Shown: piece after piece, positions 6,269-9,241 of the stretch
Layout: each line of letters begins with the position of its first letter
Numbering within the stretch: the stretch's first letter is position 1
Source of the DNA: Clostridia bacterium
GTDB taxonomy: Bacteria; Bacillota; Clostridia; Christensenellales; Aristaeellaceae
Length of the DNA: 9,241 bases
Direction of reading: 5' to 3'
Assembly (NCBI GenBank): GCA_024404275.1
Contig: JAKSQG010000062.1
Location: 1-9,241 of the forward strand
Translations under genes and position numbers: made by a program
The notes under the pieces: generated by a model
What the model was told of the DNA's origin: nothing
The model's input: the letters and a program-made list of their open reading frames with translations, nothing else
Database searches by the model: none

Positions 6269-8095
6269 ATGATTCGTTCTGATATCCGCAACATTGCCAT
6301 TATCGCCCACGTTGACCACGGCAAGACCTCTCTGGTCAACGAAATGCTCAAGCAGGGCGGCGTTTTCCGTGCCAATCAGGAGGTGGCCGACCGCGTGATG
6401 GACTCCAACGATCTGGAGCGTGAACGCGGCATCACCATCCTGTCCAAGAACACGGCGGTGCATTACGGCGATGTCAAGATCAACATTGTCGATACTCCCG
6501 GCCACGCCGACTTTGGCGGCGAGGTGGAGCGCGTGCTCAAGATGGTGGATGGCGTGCTGCTGCTGGTGGACAGCTTTGAAGGTCCCATGCCGCAGACCCG
6601 TTTTGTGCTGTCCAAGGCGCTGGCGCTCAATCTGCCTGTGCTGATCTGCATCAACAAGATCGACCGCCCCGATGCCCGCTGCGGCGAGGTGGTGGACGAG
6701 ATCCTCGACCTGCTGATCGACCTGAACGCCGATCCCGAAACGCTGGAACGCCCCATCCTGTATGCTTCCGCCCGCAAGGGTACCTGCACGCTGGATCTGG
6801 AGCAGCCCGGCACCGACCTGCGCCCGCTGTTTGAGGCTATCCTCAAGTACATTCCCGCCCCCGAAGGCGAGATCGACGGCCCTGCGCAGGTGCTGATCTC
6901 CACCATTGACTACAGCGAATACGTGGGCCGTATCGGCATTGGCCGTATCAGCCGCGGCAGCCTGAAAGCCGGTCAGATGGTGGTGCGCTGCAACTATCTG
7001 GATGACAAGGTGACGCCTCCGTGGCGCCTGACCGAGCTGAGCTCCTTTGACGGCCTCAAGCGCATTGCGACCGAACAGATGTCCATGGGCGATATCGTGG
7101 CGCTGACCGGTCTGCAGGATATCAGCATCGGCGATACCGTGTGCCAGCCCGATGCGGTGGAGCCCCTGCCCTTTGTGACCATCAGTGAGCCCACGGTGAC
7201 CATGACTTTCTCGGTCAACGATTCGCCCTTTGCCGGCCGTGAAGGCCAGTTTGTGACGAGCCGTCACCTGCGTGCCCGCCTGTACCGTGAGCTGCAGACC
7301 GATATGTCCCTGCGCGTCAAGGACGGCGAGACCCCCGATTGCTTTGAGGTGTGCGGACGCGGTGAGCTGCATCTGTCCATCCTGATCGAGACCATGCGCC
7401 GTCAGGGCTATGAGTTCCAGGTGTCCAAGCCCGAGGTCATCTACAAGGAGATCGACGGCGTATCCTGCGAGCCCATTGAGCGCATGGTGGCGGATGTGCC
7501 TTCCGCTTATGCCGGCGCTGTCATCGAAAAGATCGGCCGCCGCCGCGGTACGCTGGAAAGCATGGAAGGCACCGACCGTGTGCGTCTGGAGTTCCTGGTG
7601 CCCAGCCGCGGACTGTTTGGCTACCGCAGTGAATTTTTGACTGATACCCGCGGCGAAGGCGTGATGAGCTCTGTGTTTGAAAAGTATGAGCCCTTCCGCG
7701 GCGATATTCCGCACCGCGCTGTGGGTGCCCTCATCGTGCACGAAACGGGTGAGACCACGACCTACGGTCTGTTCTACGCGCAGGAGCGCGGCACGCTGTT
7801 CATGGGCAATCAGGTGCCCGTGTACGCCGGTCAGATCTGCGGCGCAAGCAGCCGCCCCGGTGACATCCCCGTCAACGTGTGCCGCAAGAAGCACGTCAAC
7901 AACATCCGCAACAGCTCCGCCGCCGAAGACAGCATGCGCCTGGTCAGCGTGCATCCGCTGACGCTGGAGGAGTGCCTGGAGTTTATCGACAGCGATGAGC
8001 TGCTGGAGATCACGCCCAAGACCCTGCGCATGCGCAAGCGTGTGCTGAGCCATGAGCAGCGCATGAAGAACGCTGCCCGCGGCATCAAGTGCTGA
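6269..8095 (+). CDS. typA: Ribosome-associated translational GTPase TypA/BipA
   Basis: This 608-residue protein has the normal TypA length. The GTPase domain has G1 AHVDHGKTS (13-21), the switch ERERGITI (50-57), D75-T-P-G-H-A-D (G3) and N129-K-I-D (G4). Beta-barrel domain II covers about 200-290, followed by EF-G-like domains III and V, with FEVCGRGELHLSILIE and RLEFLVPSRGLFGYRSEF. The C-terminal domain unique to BipA includes GICKN-type residues degenerated to NVCRKKHVNNIR and the end RMRKRVLS. By family knowledge it binds 70S ribosomes and aids 50S assembly and stress or low-temperature growth. It starts 18 bp after prfC with only a weak ribosome site, so coupling to prfC is likely. Both genes are in the same reading frame and share a compact high-GC codon choice. 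Confidence 0.96.
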   Translation: MIRSDIRNIAIIAHVDHGKTSLVNEMLKQGGVFRANQEVADRVMDSNDLERERGITILSKNTAVHYGDVKINIVDTPGHADFGGEVERVLKMVDGVLLLVDSFEGPMPQTRFVLSKALALNLPVLICINKIDRPDARCGEVVDEILDLLIDLNADPETLERPILYASARKGTCTLDLEQPGTDLRPLFEAILKYIPAPEGEIDGPAQVLISTIDYSEYVGRIGIGRISRGSLKAGQMVVRCNYLDDKVTPPWRLTELSSFDGLKRIATEQMSMGDIVALTGLQDISIGDTVCQPDAVEPLPFVTISEPTVTMTFSVNDSPFAGREGQFVTSRHLRARLYRELQTDMSLRVKDGETPDCFEVCGRGELHLSILIETMRRQGYEFQVSKPEVIYKEIDGVSCEPIERMVADVPSAYAGAVIEKIGRRRGTLESMEGTDRVRLEFLVPSRGLFGYRSEFLTDTRGEGVMSSVFEKYEPFRGDIPHRAVGALIVHETGETTTYGLFYAQERGTLFMGNQVPVYAGQICGASSRPGDIPVNVCRKKHVNNIRNSSAAEDSMRLVSVHPLTLEECLEFIDSDELLEITPKTLRMRKRVLSHEQRMKNAARGIKC

Positions 8096-8697
8096 CGCCG
8101 CTGCTTTGCGCCGTTGGAATAGCGGTCTTTTTGCCGCTGTTTATGCGCCTGAAAAGAAAGGCAAATGTGCCGACGGCTGCTGTGCTGACCGCCAAATGCG
8201 GCGGCACGGCGATGGCGGCACTGCTGGCGCTGCAGGGCGCACTGCGGCTGAACACTGCGGGGGCATGGCTGATGTTTGCCGCCGTCACGGTGTGCGTTAT
8301 CGCCGACGGTGTGCTGCATGTGCGGTTCATCCCGGGCGGCATCCTGTTTGCCTTGGGGCATGTGCTGTATATGGTGTCCTTCTGTCTGCGGGGATTGCCG
8401 GGCTGGCAGAGCGCTGTGCTGTTTGCACTGCTTGCCGCGGCCGCGATGGCGTTTATCCGCGCACAGAGTACAAAGCCGCAGCCCTTTGTTGTGCCCTACG
8501 CGCTGGTGCTGTGCCTGATGACCGCCATGGCTTTTTCAAGAGGTCCCCTCTGCTTTGCCGGGGCGTTGCTGTTTGCTTTTTCGGACAGCATGCTTCTGTG
8601 GCGCATGGAAGGGCATCCCGGCGAAGCCTCTGACTGGATCGCCATGGGCAGCTATTACGCCGGGCAGTATCTGCTGGCACTGTCGCTGCTCGGGTGA
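8089..8697 (+). CDS. YhhN/TMEM86-family membrane protein (possible lysoplasmalogenase)
   Basis: This 202-residue, very hydrophobic protein has about 7-8 membrane-spanning stretches and few charged residues, mostly in short loops (LKRK at 21-24; the tail MEGHPGEASD). Conserved YhhN-type positions are visible: D73, the run from F80 to G84, H91-x-x-Y94, and S165-D166 near the end. Animal TMEM86 proteins hydrolyse lysoplasmalogen; for bacterial members the activity is mostly assumed. The GTG start overlaps the typA stop by 7 bases, and no strong ribosome site is present, so translation is probably coupled to typA. It is the last gene of the prfC operon. A membrane lipid gene in an operon with translation GTPases is not functionally obvious. 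The family call is likely rather than certain. Confidence 0.75.
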   Translation: MLTPLLCAVGIAVFLPLFMRLKRKANVPTAAVLTAKCGGTAMAALLALQGALRLNTAGAWLMFAAVTVCVIADGVLHVRFIPGGILFALGHVLYMVSFCLRGLPGWQSAVLFALLAAAAMAFIRAQSTKPQPFVVPYALVLCLMTAMAFSRGPLCFAGALLFAFSDSMLLWRMEGHPGEASDWIAMGSYYAGQYLLALSLLG

Positions 8698-8715
8698 AAA
8701 AGAGGCAAAAAAGGC

Positions 8716-8745
8716 TTGCCAAGGAACCACTTTGTGTGGTATAAT
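8716..8745 (+). promoter_or_regulatory. Promoter of rplS
   Basis: A -35 box TTGCCA (8716-8721) and a perfect -10 box TATAAT (8740-8745) are 18 bp apart. Transcription should start near 8752, giving a leader of about 90 bases. The spacer contains the inverted repeat ACCAC-TTTGT-GTGGT (8726-8740), whose last base is the first base of the -10 box. Confidence 0.8.
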
Positions 8746-8764
8746 TACCCTTGCGTAAACGGAT

Positions 8765-8809
8765 GGTCCGCTTTCGGACAGCAACGGCCTGTACCTGGCC
8801 GGTCCGGAA
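8765..8809 (+). promoter_or_regulatory. Structured leader of rplS, probable L19 autoregulatory element
   Basis: The leader can fold in two ways that exclude each other. In form 1, GTCCG (8766-8770) pairs with CGGAC (8775-8779) around a CTTT loop. In form 2, TTTCGGAC (8772-8779) pairs with GTCCGGAA (8802-8809), 8 bp with one G-U, enclosing an inner CGGCC/GGCCG hairpin (8785-8801) with a 7-base loop. Firmicutes rplS mRNAs are known to carry an L19 leader motif that may bind L19. Whether this sequence matches that motif needs a covariance search; I place it by position and structure only. Confidence 0.6.
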
Positions 8810-8842
8810 TGAACATCTATGAGGGAAGGAGGAACTATTAAA

Positions 8843-9193
8843 ATGAGCGAAATTATCAAGAGCATTGAAAATGCGCAGCTTCGTACCGATCGTCCCGCAT
8901 TCAACGTTGGCGACACTGTGCGTGTGCAGGTCAAGGTTGTTGAAGGTACCCGCGAGCGTCTGCAGGCGTTCGAAGGTGTTGTGATTGCCAAGCGCAATGG
9001 CTCCTGCCGTGAGACCTTTACGGTCCGCCGCGTGAGCTACGGCATCGGCGTGGAACGTACGTTCCCGCTGCATAGCCCCCGTGTGGACAGCATCACTGTT
9101 GTCCGTAAGGGCAAGGTGCGCCGCGCCAAGCTGTATTATCTGCGTGGTCTGCAGGGCAAGGCTGCCAAGATCAAGGACATCACCCGCGAATAA
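8843..9193 (+). CDS. rplS: 50S ribosomal protein L19
   Basis: The 116-residue protein is a full-length L19. It begins MSEIIKSIENAQLR and shows the family core PAFNVGDTVRVQVKV, EGTRERLQAFEGVVI, the G-IGVERTFPLHSP block and a basic tail KVRRAKLYYLRGLQGKAAKI. L19 sits at the 30S-50S interface in the large subunit. I chose the ATG at 8843 because AAGGAGG at 8826-8832 lies 10 bases before it. An in-frame ATG at 8819 would add eight residues (MREGGTIK) encoded by the ribosome site itself and is rejected. The gene stands alone here with its own promoter and terminator, and is preceded by yhhN rather than by trmD and rimM as in many genomes. Confidence 0.97.
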   Translation: MSEIIKSIENAQLRTDRPAFNVGDTVRVQVKVVEGTRERLQAFEGVVIAKRNGSCRETFTVRRVSYGIGVERTFPLHSPRVDSITVVRKGKVRRAKLYYLRGLQGKAAKIKDITRE

Positions 9194-9210
9194 TCAAAGG
9201 TCGTCCTTTC

Positions 9211-9241
9211 AGAGGAAGAGGAGCAATCCTTTTCCTCTTTT
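9211..9241 (+). terminator. Rho-independent terminator of rplS, cut by the window end
   Basis: A 12-bp stem, AGAGGAAGAGGA with TCCTTTTCCTCT and one G-U pair, is closed by a GCAA loop and runs into TTT at the window edge. A smaller hairpin AAAGG-TCGT-CCTTT (9196-9209) lies between the TAA and this stem. Confidence 0.87.

Noticed and set aside
4514..8053. A 1179-codon open frame on the minus strand across prfC and typA
   Set aside because: Its codons are the exact reverse complements of the sense codons of both genes. It exists because TTA, CTA and TCA codons are absent from these GC-rich genes, and because both genes happen to share a frame. No ribosome site or recognisable motif is present, and the low-complexity His/Ala/Gln-rich product is typical of a shadow.

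Overview
The window looks like chromosomal DNA of a fairly GC-rich Gram-positive bacterium, most likely a Clostridia-type Firmicute. The signs are near-consensus housekeeping promoters (TTGACA or TTGAAA, 17-18 bp, TATAAT), purine-rich AAGGAGG ribosome binding sites, compact hairpin-plus-T-run terminators, tRNA genes with an encoded CCA end, and lysine-rich short signal peptides. The species cannot be named from the sequence alone. No insertion sequence, phage gene or CRISPR array was seen.

Region 1 (1-2770) is the end of an operon for exported proteins. Two tandem paralogous phosphodiester glycosidases (NAGPA-type domain) are followed by a signal-peptide-bearing PIG-L/LmbE-type deacetylase with an N-terminal discoidin-like domain, then a strong terminator. 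The first paralog is cut by the window edge and carries an in-frame TAG. Region 2 (2771-4190) is a single-gene unit with its own promoter and terminator, encoding a GT4-type glycosyltransferase that also carries an in-frame TAG. Region 3 (4212-4517, minus strand) is a tRNA-Ser(UGA) / tRNA-Ser(GCU) operon with promoter and terminator. Region 4 (4594-8697) is a divergent operon of prfC (release factor RF3), typA/bipA (ribosome-associated GTPase) and a membrane YhhN/TMEM86-family protein. Region 5 (8716-9241) is rplS (ribosomal protein L19) with its own promoter, a structured leader and a terminator.

Regions 3-5 are translation machinery; regions 1-2 are envelope or secreted-glycan functions. 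The most notable observation joins the two. Two otherwise intact genes are each interrupted by exactly one in-frame stop, both are TAG, both are followed by C, and none of the eight natural gene ends in the window uses TAG (three TAA, five TGA). Amber suppression or reassignment, possibly as glutamine, would explain this. Two unrelated nonsense mutations or sequencing errors would also explain it, and the window alone cannot decide. The second most interesting item is the rplS leader, where two mutually exclusive stems can be drawn.
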